Source: Aquila chrysaetos chrysaetos (Eukaryota > Chordata > Aves > Accipitriformes > Accipitridae). Taken from it: 64,000 bases of DNA. The notes under the pieces are model-generated. The model was given only the letters and a program-made list of their open reading frames with translations. It did not search any database and was not told the origin of the DNA. Shown one piece after another: positions 10,357 through 22,055 of the stretch. Position 1 is the first letter of the stretch; each line of letters begins with the position of its first letter. The translations under genes were made by a program, and so were the position numbers. Location: positions 4,623,501-4,687,500 of the forward strand of contig NC_044019.1 in NCBI RefSeq assembly GCF_900496995.4, given 5' to 3'.

Positions 10357-13300
10357 CCTCTGGTCTGCCTCATCTCTCCCCCGCGCGCGTGTCCGGGCAG
10401 CTCCTGCCGCCGCCGGGCACCCGCTTCGCCTTCCACCCTGCCAGCACCGGGGAGCGGTTGGGTCCCCTGGGATCCGTTTGGCTGCTCCCGAACCCCCCCA
10501 CAAGCCCCGCGACGGGGTCTCGGGGTGCCCTGCGAGCCCCGTCCCTCGGCGGCTGCCTGTGGAAGGGCTCACAGGGTGGGCTCTGCCTCCACGGGGCGAG
10601 GGTTTTGGCAGCCCCAAGCGGGGTGAGCTGCGGTGATTTCCAGCACTGGCGGCTCCGCGGGGTGCACCGAGGTCCCCGACCCTGCTGTGGGGTGTCCCAC
10701 CCCCTTGGCGCAAACCCACCGTGCCCCAAAAACCCGTCACCGAGGCCCTTGCGCAGGTCCCCTCCACCAGCTCTCCTCTACGCCCGAGGGCCGGGGTACG
10801 GGGGGGGTGTCCCCCCCTAAAGGAGCATTGGCAGCCACATGGGGACAACCCTGGGGTGTCACCAGGGTGGGGACGTCCCCGTCGAGGTCCTGACGTGCCG
10901 GAGCGGGCGAAAGCTCAGCACTTCTGGCCCTGGCGTCCGGCCACGGCGAAGGGTGCAGCTCACCGAGCGCAGCCCCCCTCCTCCCTCCGCCGCCAGCACG
11001 AGTTTCAACATGAAAAATAATTACAATAAAATACAGTCATGGCACCTTGGGCTATGAGCTCATCAGATCAAGCGCAGCAGGGCTGGGCAGGAGCCGGCCT
11101 TTGATGGGAAACGCCGGGATGCCGGGAGGAAACGTGCCATGACTCAGGACGTGCCGTCCCGGTTCAGCGGGGTCCCCAACTGGGGACGTGGGGGACATGC
11201 CAGCCCCGAGCCCCGGCATGGCCAAACCCCAGCTCCTGGGGTGCCAGGAGCTCCTGGGCTTTGGGGAAACTGAGGCACAACCAGGGAAGCGACCCCTGCC
11301 CCCCGCGTTGTGTGCAGGGATTACGGGGCACCCAGTGTGAAGCCCACGGTGCTGCTGCTCCCTGTGCAGGGACCGGCCTGGGATGTAATGAGGTTTGCCA
11401 GGGCTCTGCCGTGGGAAAGCGCTGGCTGCTGTGGGAGGTTTAGCTGCGCAAACCAGAACCTGTTCGCCCTGGATGGGACACGTCACCTGGAGCAGAGCTG
11501 GGCGCAGAGCCCAGCCGCGGCATTAACCCCTGAGAGACACCCCCCCCCCCCCCCCCCCCCCCCCCCCCAGTCCCTCACCCACCCCTTCCCAGTCCCCATC
11601 CCCATCAGGGCATCTTGTAGAAGCAAACGTGGTTGCCGCCTTGGCCCTGCCAAGGACTGGGTCAGCGGCCCCAGCAGGTTGCAATTTGCTCGGCAGGTCT
11701 CAGCTGAATTGAAGGGGGCCCCCGGCGGTGTTGGGGAGACCAGCCGGTTCCTGGGGGGGAGGCCAGCGAGGGGCCCCGACGCTTGGCCTCCACCCGGCCC
11801 CGAGCGCTCCCAGCCTGGGAGCCAGCCCCAGACCTGTAATTAGCCAAACCGGGGCTGGCCGACGTGAAAAACGAGCCAAGGGCTCTCGCTGGCCCTTGAC
11901 CCGGCAGTCTGGGGACACGAGCAGCCCGGGCTGGTTAAACTGGGGGGGGGGGGGGGGAGGGGGGGTGGCCATGTGGGAGCTGGGAGGTGCTGGTGCAGGG
12001 GGTTAACCAGGGGTGGCCATCCGACCCTGCTGCTTTTTGGGGCCCATGGGTGGCAGGAGGACAACGGGGCTCCCGCTGGCCTCCCAGGAGTTAACCGATT
12101 TTGACAGCGCCCAAAATTGCAGTGTGGCTGGGCTGTGTAGGAGGACGATGCTCCGGTCCAGCAGCTTTTTGGGGCTGGGAGGGAGGCCCTGGGCCCCGCA
12201 ACACCTCCCGTGAGAGGGTTGTGCTGCTGGGGAGCACAGGGTGTTCCCTGGGGTCCTCCTGGCCCCCCCCCCATTTCACATAGGGTGGTGGGACCAAGAC
12301 AGAGGGGACCAGGGAGACATTGGGACCCTGATCCTCATCCTCGTCCCATGGCTGGGGTGACGCTCTCAGCATCCCTGACACCGCGCGCAAGAAGGGGTGC
12401 ACAGCAAAGCTTTCAAATATATGTGTTTTAGTACCTTTAACACCAGTAAAGCAAAGGGACACTGCTGTCCTGGGGCCAGGGAGTGTCCCCCACCCTGGAG
12501 CCACCCTCCCAGCAAGGCACTGGGAGCAGGGTCTGGGTACAGCCCCATGCACAGGGGCTGCCCCCACCCCCCATAGCTAGTAGCCATGGGGCTAAGGCTA
12601 CTGAAACAGGTCTCTGAGGGCAAGTGGGGGATGATGCCCCTGGCCACACTGCCTGCAAAAGGCTCTGCCCGTCCTGAGTGGGGCTGGCGGGCTGCAGGAC
12701 CCACAGCCAGGTTTGTCCCTTGTCCCCAGCTCTCACAACCTCCCCGCAGGGATTCGTCCCCCGGGGCCGGGGCTGGCCGGCTCCTGGCTGCCTGGCAGGG
12801 CCAGTTGAGGCTGAGTCGTGGCACCCAAGGGAGACGGTGCTGGCTGTCACCGCTCGTCCCAGGGGTGGTGATGGGCAGCCTCCTGCCAGGCAGGTACCGG
12901 GGTGTGCCAGGCCTGCCCTGGGTGCCTGGTCTGGGGGGCTTTTTAGTTTTTGGAGAGGCTTTTCATATGCCCTCGGAGAGCACCACTTGATGGGGAAACG
13001 CACAGCCTTTGAGCAGGAGCCCTGTGATGGAGCCGGCAACCCCCAGCCTCTCCTGGGGCAGATACTCCTGGGGTCACGCTGACCCCATCCTCTGGATTTT
13101 AGCCCATCGTCTTGTCTGTCCTACAGCCCTGGAGACACTCCAGGCGTGGGGCTGAGCCCTGACCCACACTGCAATGACTGGCGACTGCCAAAAAATACTC
13201 AGTATTTCATCCTGGTACCCACATTTGCACTAACCTGACTGGCTGACTTGGCCTGATCCAGGCCCGACCCTGTATTTTGGGCTATGGAGAGGGACCCTGC

Positions 13301-15588
13301 AGCTGTCTGGGGGTAACCCAGCTCTGGGGTGCTGCCGCCTCCCCAGCAAGCAGCTGCGGTGACACTTTGCCGGGTGGGATGGGCAACCGGGACTCTGGTG
13401 TGGTGGCCCGGCCGCAAAACATGGGGTGGTGCTGGAAGCCAGAAGCGGGGAGCACAGCATTCCATTCCATTCCCAGCTCAGTGGCTGCAACTGAAGTCCA
13501 AACCCTCTCCATCCCAAAAACATGACCTGCCGTGTTCAGTCTCACCCAGGAGGTCCCACGTGCCATCAGGGTGGGCTCAGCCTCTCCCAGTCCTGGGCTT
13601 GGAGGGGCCAGGGCAGGTAGGACCAGCTCGGCAAAAAGCCTGGCCCCCCCCCCAGGGATGTGCCTCAATTGGGGTGACTAATCCTGGCCCTTTGCCCCAG
13701 CCGATTGCTCAACGGGAGCGACAGGAGCCAAAGTGTCACCTCCCTCAGCCCCAGGAGCCTCAGCGATGCCGTCCCCTCCCAACGTGGGGACATGTGGTTG
13801 CAGGAGCCAGCTGGATTTCGCACCCAGGATGCCCCGGCTATCCCTGCCCGCTGCAGAGCCATTTTCTGCTTTGCCCTGACCAAGAGCAGCGAGTGTCGTC
13901 CCTGCTGAGCTGCAGGGTCCCAATTCAGGCCCCGATTTCCACACCCAGGCTGCGAAGAGCCCCTTGGTGCGAAAATGCTGCACTTTTCAGGCTGTAGCTC
14001 TTTTAGACCTCAGCATTTCTTGGTTTGGACACGGCAGAGGTTCCTTGAGCTGAGAAGTTTCTGTCACCTTTCATTTCCATTTTCTCCAGCACCAGCACAG
14101 TGTGGCAAGGCTGGGGCTGCAGATACTGCCTGGGTATTAAAATAAAAGAGCCAAACAGCCACAAAAGCTTTGATGGCTCTTGCATAACTCCAGCTTGACC
14201 TGACAATACCCTTTTAAGCCACCAAATCTCTCAAAGCCATGAAAAAACAGCCATAAAATTCACATTTTTATGATCACATCTTCCATCCCTTTACAGCAAC
14301 TAAGGGCTCAAAGATGACCAGGACAAGCCCATAAGGCAAGGATGGAGTTTCAGCTCTGGTTATGGTTAGCTGGCTTCCAGACCTTCACCCCAGATAGCAC
14401 TGAAATGCAGCTGCTGGGTTTCAGCCAGGAACACCCAGGGAAGTCCCCGGGCTCTTGGTAAAAATGCTCAGGCACTGACAGCAGACACGAATTTGACTTC
14501 TGTATTTGAAATGTCAGTGTAGTCTTTCATTGTGAACTATCTATCTAGTTAACGCACAAGCGTGAGTGTGTGTGCGCGCGTGCATGGAAGTGTGTGTCTC
14601 CACCCTCCTTCTCCCCCTGAGCTCCTCCTTGTCTCCAAATCCTGGCCACAAAGCTGTGAGATGCAGGAAAACTTAGTTTTAACTAACTCCCTGCCTAGCT
14701 GCAGTCCCTGCTAAGCAAGACCCCACTGATATTTAGATTCAGAGTCAGTGGCCTGCAATCGCTCTGCTAAGCACCAAACTGTCCTGCGAGGAAAGAGCTG
14801 TCTTATTTTATGCAAGGTCTTGGGCAAGACACGATGCTGAGTCTGCACACCGAGCTGGGAGCCGGGAATCTCGCCTGCTCCCATCCCACATGCGGCTGCG
14901 CAAGCTGCCGGGAGGCACTCGGAGGGCTGCTCGGTGTGGACGCCTTGCTTTTCATCACCCCAACCTTCCATCACAGCACTGATGGACGCAAGCTGCTGTC
15001 TGCAGCGGGGATGCAGAAGAGGTGGCACGTGAGGCTGGGAGCTGCTGCCGACACCGTCAGGAGCTGCAGCCAGCTGGCGAGAGGGAATTACCTGGGGAGG
15101 AGGGGAAGCCCCAGGATTTGGGATCTGGAGAAGGTACTGGAGAAAGCAAGCCCAGAAAAAGGAAGGTGGATGAGGGCAGACAAGCCAGCTGCTGGGAAAG
15201 GCCTTACGTGCAAACGCTGTGCTCCAACCTCCTGCTGAGTCACACAGGGTCTTTCTTAATCAAAAGCCTACAAAAGCCAAGCTTGCAGTTTACGCGTCGC
15301 TGTCAGCGCGCTGCGTGCACACCAACCGCCAGCGTTCAGCCCCTGGATAAGCGCGCATGAGGAGTGACCTGCTTTCACGTCCCACAGTCATTCTTCCTCG
15401 CTCCCTCCAGCAAACGCTTTGTCTGTTCTCAGGTAGATCATAGAGGAACACGACGTCGCAAACACGGAGCCTTTCTGCAAAGTACACAACACAGCAGCTG
15501 CTGTGACGTTCCCACCAGAGGCTTTTTAGCCTCGGGCTCTGTAGCACTCTTGGTTTTATTTATTCAGGTTCAGCAAACTCACAAGATG
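10357..15588. other. Intergenic, SFN-GPN2; no gene seen
   Basis: No conserved exon recognised on either strand. The sequence is GC-rich up to about 13.9 kb and more AT-balanced after that. It contains an isolated AATAAA at about 11024, very long C and G homopolymers (11540-11578, 11941-11965), and a GT/GC-alternating patch near 14560-14600. Several 100-200-codon open frames in the GC-rich half look like chance. Confidence 0.6.
11540..11578. repeat. 39-bp poly-C homopolymer
   Basis: An uninterrupted run of 39 C, interrupted neither by sequencing ambiguity nor by other bases. The G-rich strand could form stacked G-quadruplexes. Exact length in any assembly is uncertain. Confidence 0.85.
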
Positions 15589-16167
15589 AAAGCGAGACGA
15601 AGGAGCGTTTTATTAAGAAAGAGTCCATCATTATTTAAAAAAAAAAAAAAAGAAAACCAACCATCTTGCTGTCTTCCTTGAGACAGACTGGAGGCTTCTC
15701 AGCCTGGGTACTCCTCTGAGCACGAGGCCCATGCGTGCTCCTCCTGTGTGGTAAACCCAGAACTTTTGTCTTAAGTCTCACTGCAGAGGAGACAGTCAAA
15801 CTGATTTTTCTTTCTCTGGATCTACCTTGGTCATGATGGGGAGGAGACTTGGAAAAGGTCAGTCTCCTTTATCTTGCTTCTCTTCTCTTGCTAACCCTGC
15901 CTTCACCTGGCTAAATCTCTCTTGTTTCTAAGGGAAGACCCGGCTTGCTGGTCACTCAGCCATTGCCCTTCTGCAAAAACACTGCTCTGTGCAGCGGGGC
16001 TGAAGCACAAGAGGTCAAACCCTTACAGAGAGGGAGTCCAGCAGCCAGACCTCTGCCGAGACAGGCTTTCACTCGGTCTGAGTCACACAACGCGGAGATC
16101 CCTTAAGCTCCTGGTAGGAAAAGGAGAGGTGTCAAAACCGAGAGCAGCTGTGGAAGAGGTGGGTGTG
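15589..16167 (-). other. GPN2: Probable GPN2 3' UTR
   Basis: Sequence after the GPN2 stop on the minus strand. Reverse-strand AATAAA signals (TTTATT on +) lie at 15609-15614, 15559-15564 and 15555-15560. Cleavage near 15540-15590 would give a 3' UTR of about 0.6 kb. Confidence 0.5.
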
Positions 16168-19100
16168 TTACAGATCCATCACTTCTTCTTCCACTGCTTT
16201 GTCCTGAGATTGCACATACCTCTCCTGCACTGCAAGCGTGCTGATAACGCAGTAATTAAGGAAAACAAGGGGCTGGGCTCAAACACTCCCTTCTGCAAGG
16301 AGCTCTTAATGTTCTCGGGCGAGGAACCAGCCCCACATTAGCCTGAAGGCTGGCAGGAAGACGGCAGTACTGGCAGCTGCACGCATCACCTGAGTTATTT
16401 CTGGCTCTGGCTGATCCCAGACCTGACAAGTACAGGAGAATCAATTGTATGGTTTGGACGAGGTGGAATGAACCGGTCCAAGTGAGTGTGAGAGACAGGA
16501 AAGTTGTCAAAAGATTCCTCCCACATTCACAGCATCAATTAGCAACAAATGTGGTGGCTTTGGTGCGGACAACTGTCTGCTAAGGTCTGGGCTGAGCCGT
16601 ACTGACTCGCTACATGCACATCACCAAATAGCATCAGATGATGTTAGTAACAACCTGGGCCTGCAAACTGCCAGCCCCACCTCCAGCCTCTCTTCCCCAA
16701 GGAAGGACAAATTAAAACTCAACACAACACAGGATCGGTGGAGAAGGATACGAAGCAAAGTGGAAATCGGCTCCCACTGCTGCCGACATCAGAGCTTCCA
16801 GGCTCCTGTGCTCCTGGTCTCCGAAGGAATAGCCGTTGGCTTTGTCCACTGCCTGCATCACCTGCCGCATGCTCTCCTTATCCTGAAAGGAAGGGAGATG
16901 ACACACAGGGAATCTGGTCCTTCCCCGGAGGCAAGAGCTCGTGCTGGGCTTTACCATGGATTTTCTCCGAGGCTCTGGGCCACCCACACAGCACCCAACG
17001 CCCCGAGGATGCTGCCAGCCTCCCGGCGCCCAGAGGGGCCACAGGACAAACAGGTGCACCCGCTGTGGAGCCCGAATGCATGATGGGCTGACACCCTCCA
17101 CCCTTTCATCACCTCTTGTCTCAGCCCATTTGCCTCTGTTGACACTTCTGCAAACTACCAGATTAACGTTTTCAGCCCTTCTTCCCAAATGTAATCCTCC
17201 CAATCTTCTAATTATTTTGTGCTCCCTAATTTAACACCATTTCAGGTAATACTTTGCCCAGATTTGAAATGCAGGCACAGAGGAGTTGAATGAAGGGGGA
17301 GTCTTAATTCCTCACCCCAAGACACAAGGCCCACATAGCCCCAAGCTCATTAGCCTTTTCTTTTCCTTTGGCTGCCACAGAAGATTTACAAGTCTGGGTG
17401 TGTTTCACTGTCCTCCTCCATCCCTGAGTCTCTTCACAGCCAAGGTTTCCAGCCCTCATGGCTCTAAGCAGACGTAACCTAGCTGCTACGAAACCTGCTG
17501 ACTACATATCCAACACTCCCTGTTCTCTCTGCCCCACTCCTCCTGCTGCATCACCTGGACGTTGAGCGGAACGAAGGACACCAGGCTGTAGTCCTCGATC
17601 ACCTCCACCAGCTTCTCATTGAGGCGGCGGTAATTTCTGAAGAAGGGGTCAGAAGCTAAATGGTCAACCAAGTAAGAGAGATCCAGGACCTCTGTGTAAT
17701 AATCCAGGTTGAAAGCTGCAGGGGAACACCAAGAAGCTCTGAAGGCAATTTGTAAATTGAAGAACCCAGTGAGATTTACACCAGTTCCCTGAACATCTCC
17801 CAGCAATACATCCCTGTACCCGAACAGGTAATTTACACCTGATGCAGCCCAATTCCACGTGTCTCTCTCACAAAGGCTCTTACCCAGCTTGCCGTATTGC
17901 TCGATCAGGTCCATCTTGGAGAGGACGTTGACATGGGGCAGTTCCACGTGCAGCATGGTGGAGAGCGAGGTGCAGAGAACAGAGATAAACTTGCCAGGGT
18001 CCGTGCAGTAGTGAGAATCCACCAAATGCACTGCAGCCAGCTGGACAGCAAAGGCACAAAGCAACAGCACAAGGTCAGACCAGTGATAAGTCCACCTGCT
18101 TGCTTTTGGGAGAGTCTGAGAAGCGGCTAAAGGACAATCTGTTCGGACCTGACTATAATCACATGGACTCCCATGTAGGGAAAGTTACCACATACCTTCT
18201 AGCTCCTGCATATAAACCATCCTCACATATGAGTGCACATATATAGAGAGAAGTATATATTGCCACATTCACACCCATAGACAACCTGGGGGATTCAGGA
18301 CCCAGGGTGCTGCTGCACAGAAAGGGCTCTGTGGAGGCTTTATAGGGGTGCTGAGCTCCACCAGCAGTACTGAAAGACCCTTAAACCTGCAACTGCTCTC
18401 CCTTTTCTGAGGGCTTCTTTCTTTGCAGATGAAGTTTCCACGCTTGTCTGAACTCTGCAGGTTTTTCAGGGGTGGGAGCTGGGGTGAACTCTCCTTCTGA
18501 ATGACACGACTGCCTCCAGATTTCCACCTTTCCCACAGGAATGCTCACGCACAGCATACACTCAGGAGCAGTAACTGTAGCACACCACGCTCTGCTGGGA
18601 GAACCAATTGTCGTGTGGTTTGAAATAATAATTAATAATTAAATTAATGAGCTGTTTGATTCCTTGTGTTTTGTGCAGCTGTAACAATGTGGTCCGAGAT
18701 CTCTGTTAAGTTACTGCCTGTTACACAATATTACTCAAAGTCAGGGCTCTATAGTTGAGTGTGGTTGAGTCACAGCTATGCTTCTGCAGCGAAAAAAGCC
18801 AGTTTAAAGCTCACAGGCAGGTGTAAGCACTCGAGCGAGCATCAAAACAGCAGTGTAACTATCTTTTTTTAGTAACTACAATTTCATGTACATTTATTTG
18901 AATAAAAATAATCTCCACTGTGCAGATTCCCAGTGACAGTCTCAAGCAAACGAACTTGCCCTTCTTGCTCACACCATACACAGTTTGCACATTCATGGTT
19001 TGGCCCAAATGCAAAACAAATGCAATGTAAGCAAGTTAGCTTGGTTATGGGACTCTTCTCACCTGCGCTTCCTCATTTGCATCTTCCATTGTGCAAGAAA

Positions 19101-20016
19101 GCACAGAGCACGTACTACAATGTGCAGAGCAATTTGGCTTGGCAGCAGGAGAGCCATGTAGGGCCTGAGATGACACCTGAATTTCTCACAGTGCAGTGCC
19201 AAGGATCCCCGCTCGCCCAGCGCACACATCTACCACCCCACTCCAAAATACAGCGCCCACTCAGATAAAACACACAAGGTCTGTGGAGAGGACCCTGGAG
19301 CACAGAGAGAGTGTGTGAGGAAGGAATCCATGTTTCTGTTCATGATAATTCCACTGCATTAAATGCCCTGAACAAGCCACTCTCTTGCCAATCCCTCCGA
19401 GCATAAAATGGGGCAAAATTCCCCTCCTTCCCTGACAAAGCTGTTTCACATGAAAGGCCAAACATGTTAGTAAAGAAAACAGTCATTAGTACCCACAATC
19501 AAAAGCTCTGACTGTGCGGTGTACAGCTTCTGAGCCCCTTGTACAAGCACGTGGGGTGCCAGGCACCGATCCCAGCTCCCCACAGAGCCCCAAACCTACC
19601 CTGAAATTCCACTTGGCCAACTGCGCGAAGACGTTCTTCAGGGCGTCGTGGTGGGTGTAGAGCTCTACCTGCCCTGGGCAGTCAAACAAGTAGTAGTGAC
19701 CCCTGAACGCAGCCAGCTTCTCCTGCAGCCAGTCGAAGTTGGCCTCCAGGTACTCCATGCAGTAGATCAACCCCCCGTTGGGCCCCAGCTTCAAGTTCTC
19801 CATTACATCAGGCAGGGTGATGAGCTCGGCGATGTCCACGGCACACTGGTAGGGCATCGCCTCGTTGGCGGGGTCCAGGTTCACCACCGTCACCTTGCGC
19901 CCGATCCTGCCCATGAACTCCTGCATGCCGTGACAGTAGGTCGTCTTCCCGGAGCCCGGAGGCCCGATCACCACCTGGCCAAAGGCCAGCGAGCTCCCCT
20001 TGCTGCCCTCAGACAT
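16168..20016 (-). CDS. GPN2: GPN-loop GTPase 2, five coding exons
   Basis: Coding exons (minus strand): 20016-19600, 18040-17884, 17715-17555, 16882-16752 and 16240-16168, giving 312 residues; human GPN2 is 310. GPN-loop GTPases help assemble and import RNA polymerase II and related complexes. Exon 1 holds the P-loop GPPGSGKT (18-25), the family-defining GPN at 78-80 in KLGPNGG, and the G3-type DCPGQVE (112-118). Exon 2 holds [12 protein letters not shown] and the G4 motif SKMD (180-183). Exon 3 encodes [16 protein letters not shown]; exon 4 encodes [20 protein letters not shown] and GADFHFAS. The short last exon encodes [10 protein letters not shown]... and ends VMDL; recall of the human end TLGIQEKYLAP supports it. 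Introns 1-3 have ordinary GTAGGT, GTAAGA and GTGATG donors; intron 4 (16751-16241) looks U12-type. The ATG at 20016 is the first in frame, followed by a short non-conserved leader. Confidence 0.95.
16241..16751 (-). other. GPN2: U12-type (minor spliceosome) intron 4 of GPN2
   Basis: The donor on the minus strand reads GTATCCTTC, matching the U12 consensus RTATCCTTT at eight of nine positions. About 15 nt before the acceptor ATCAG lies TTCCTTAAT, matching the U12 branch-point consensus TTCCTTRAC at eight of nine. There is no long polypyrimidine tract between branch point and acceptor, as is usual for this class. The intron is phase 2 and 511 bp long, and the flanking exons join to a conserved protein segment (FHFAS/TLAVQE). 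The class is inferred from consensus matching. Confidence 0.85.
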
Positions 20017-20379
20017 GTCGGCTCATTTCCTTCTCCTTCTGTTGACTTGAGAAAGAAAAAACTCCCATTTACCATTTTATTTGCATTTATACGAAAGCAA
20101 TCTGCTGGAATTCACACCCAGGGAGCGGGTGGAGAGGAAGGGAAAGTGCCATTGTGTAACTGCTGCCTCCTGTCACTCCTTGCACAGCTGAGCTGGGGCG
20201 GACACTACCCTGTTACCCCCCAGCTGGTGACACCAGGGCTGAAAACAGGCACAAACCCCCAACCAGACCCACAGGGCTGTGCTTGTGGGACGCAGATCCC
20301 TACTCCTGCCTGTGTGTGGGGTGAGTTTTACCCTAGTTGGGTCCTTCCTGACGTGGCAGCACCCACACATTCCCTCCCT

Positions 20380-20995
20380 TGCCCCAGCATGTCCCTATGT
20401 CCTACCCTCCATTTCTCCATGTCCCTTTTCTCCTCCAATGTCCCCTCTCCTCCCCATGTAACCCCCATATTCCCGCTCTCTGCATATCCTCCCTTCTCCC
20501 CATGCCAGCCTATGTCCCCCCCTCCCACACGTTCCTTCCCCCACCCCACATCCCTTCTCCACACCATATCCCTTGTCCCTCCACATCCCACATGAACTTT
20601 TCCTGCTGTGTCCCCTCTCCTGCCATGTTCCAGGTCCCTTCTTCCTCCATCCCCACTTCTCCCCATGTTCTCCTCTTCTCCCCCCACATCTCCCCCATGC
20701 TCCCCTTTACCCCCCATGTCCCTTCTTCCCCACAACACCCTTTCCCCCCACATCCCCCCCTTATCCCCATGTCCCCCCATGTTCTCCTCTTCTCCCCCAT
20801 GTCCCCCCCATGTCCCCCTTTCCCCCCCCCATGTCTCTTCTTCCCCACATCCCCCCCTTTATCCCCATGTCCCCCCGCCATGTTCCCCTTTCCCCCACGT
20901 CCTCCCCTTCTCCCCTACGACTCCCGTTCCTCCACGCCCCCCTTCTCCCCCACATCCCCTCCTTGCCCAGGTCCCTCCATCCCTCATCACCCCCT
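20380..20995 (+). repeat. Pyrimidine-rich degenerate tandem repeat (CCCATGTCCCCCTTCTCC-like)
   Basis: About 600 bp of almost purine-free + strand built from irregular copies of CCCCATGTCC and CCCTTCTCC elements. Units vary in length, so it is a decayed minisatellite or low-complexity tract. It lies in the inferred GPN2 5' UTR intron, where the transcribed strand would be C-rich and the RNA G-rich. Long apparent open frames across it on both strands are artefacts. Confidence 0.8.
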
Positions 20996-21131
20996 CCCCG
21001 CCCCGGTAGGCCACCCCCGGGCCCGGTAGGCCGCTCACCGCCTGCCGCCGCCGGTCCCCCCCGCCGCTGGGTCCGGGTCGCCGCGGGGCCCGAGCGACGC
21101 GTTCCGGGCGAGGAACCGCCGCCGCTACTAC

Positions 21132-21147
21132 GGCGCCCCCTGGTGGC
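21132..21147 (-). promoter_or_regulatory. CTCF-like core motif at GPN2 promoter
   Basis: The + strand reads GGCGCCCCCTGGTGGC; the minus strand gives GGCCACCAGGGGGCGCC with its flanks, close to the CTCF consensus GGCCACCAGGGGGCGC. The same 16 bp recur exactly at 26594-26609. Confidence 0.7.
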
Positions 21148-21167
21148 CGGAGGGACGCGCTGCTCTT

Positions 21168-21243
21168 CCATCACCGGGACTCGAACCCGCGACCCGGGCC
21201 CCGGAATCGGGGCCCGGGTCGCCGGTTCGAGTCCCGGCGATGG
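21168..21243. repeat. Near-perfect palindrome, 35-bp arms and 6-bp loop, B-box-like motif in each arm
   Basis: Left arm 21168-21202, loop GGAATC 21203-21208, right arm 21209-21243. The arms are reverse complements at 33 of 35 positions. Each arm contains GGTTCGAGTCC (left arm on -, right arm on +), a match to the RNA polymerase III B box and tRNA T-loop. No A box, D arm or anticodon arm is present, so this is not an intact tRNA gene. It lies just upstream of the inferred GPN2 transcription start. Confidence 0.9.
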
Positions 21244-22055
21244 CGCTTGTCCTTCCAGCAACGGCCCCCCCCCCCCCCCCCCCCCAGCCCCAGCTCTGTC
21301 TCCAAGAAAAGGGAAAATTACGCCCTGCATCCCCCCGCCCCGACACAGAGATAGCCTTAAGGAAGGTGCACAGGGCCAAACCAGAGCCTGCCAGCAGAGC
21401 GTTCACCAATTTAACCCTCCAGTACTGGGTCACTGGGACGAAGGCTCTCCCCTCCCCCAGAAGCGTGCCTGCGTCAGGAAAACGGGGCAGAGCACGTCGG
21501 AGAGCCATGGAAGGAAGCACCCGCTACACCCGACCGCAGGGAAACGCCTCCCGCAAAATTCCTCCGGAGGCTGCCAGGACGAGTCTTTCATCCCAACGAG
21601 TTTCTCCCAGGAGTGTGGGATCGTCACGCCCAAGCAACGCGAAGCTGTGGGCCAGCAGTGAGCTTTCGGCAGGACAGTTACCGTGCCACAGCTGGGGCCC
21701 TGTCTGTACTTGTCCTTCCCCGGGTCTCGGGCAGCCATGAACTACGAGTTCTGGTTTTTTAGGCTGACCTAGCACACAAGCTTGGTTGATCCAGGCAGGA
21801 GTATCGGCTTTAAACAGCCAGTCAGAAACGCAACACCCTTCCCCATTCCCACTGAACAACCAGGATGAGCACTATTTTCCCCTCACTTGAATGGTTCAAT
21901 TGCAGTAAAAAAAAAACCCTGAGGCAATTTTTGTTACAAGTCTATATTTCTTCCAAAAATAAATATATGAACACCCTGCTCCAAAACCAAGACCAGGAGC
22001 CAGCCTGTGCTCGACAGGAGCAGAACCAGTACAAAGGGTCTGTGACAGTCTCTGC

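Larger units (their letters stand above)
20017..21160 (-). promoter_or_regulatory. GPN2: GPN2 5' UTR, inferred first intron and CpG promoter
   Basis: A donor-like GCG|GTGAGC lies at 21039/21038 on the minus strand inside a CpG island (about 20990-21260). An acceptor-like TTTTTTCTTTCTCAAG ends at 20046, 30 bp before the start codon. A noncoding first exon at about 21130-21040 spliced to 20045 is therefore plausible. The intervening sequence is largely a strongly strand-asymmetric C/T tract. Splicing here is inference only. Confidence 0.45.

Noticed and set aside
16712-16751. Read-through ending of GPN2 exon 4 ([12 protein letters not shown])
   Set aside because: It starts exactly at the U12 donor, is not conserved, and a conserved terminal exon exists at 16240-16168.
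21168-21243. Intact tRNA gene in the palindrome
   Set aside because: Only a T-loop-like segment is present in each arm; no A box, D arm or anticodon arm, and T-stem pairing is imperfect.
20573-21661. 362-codon plus-strand open frame across the pyrimidine tract
   Set aside because: The His/Pro/Ser repeat peptide reflects the simple repeat; no family match and it crosses the GPN2 promoter.
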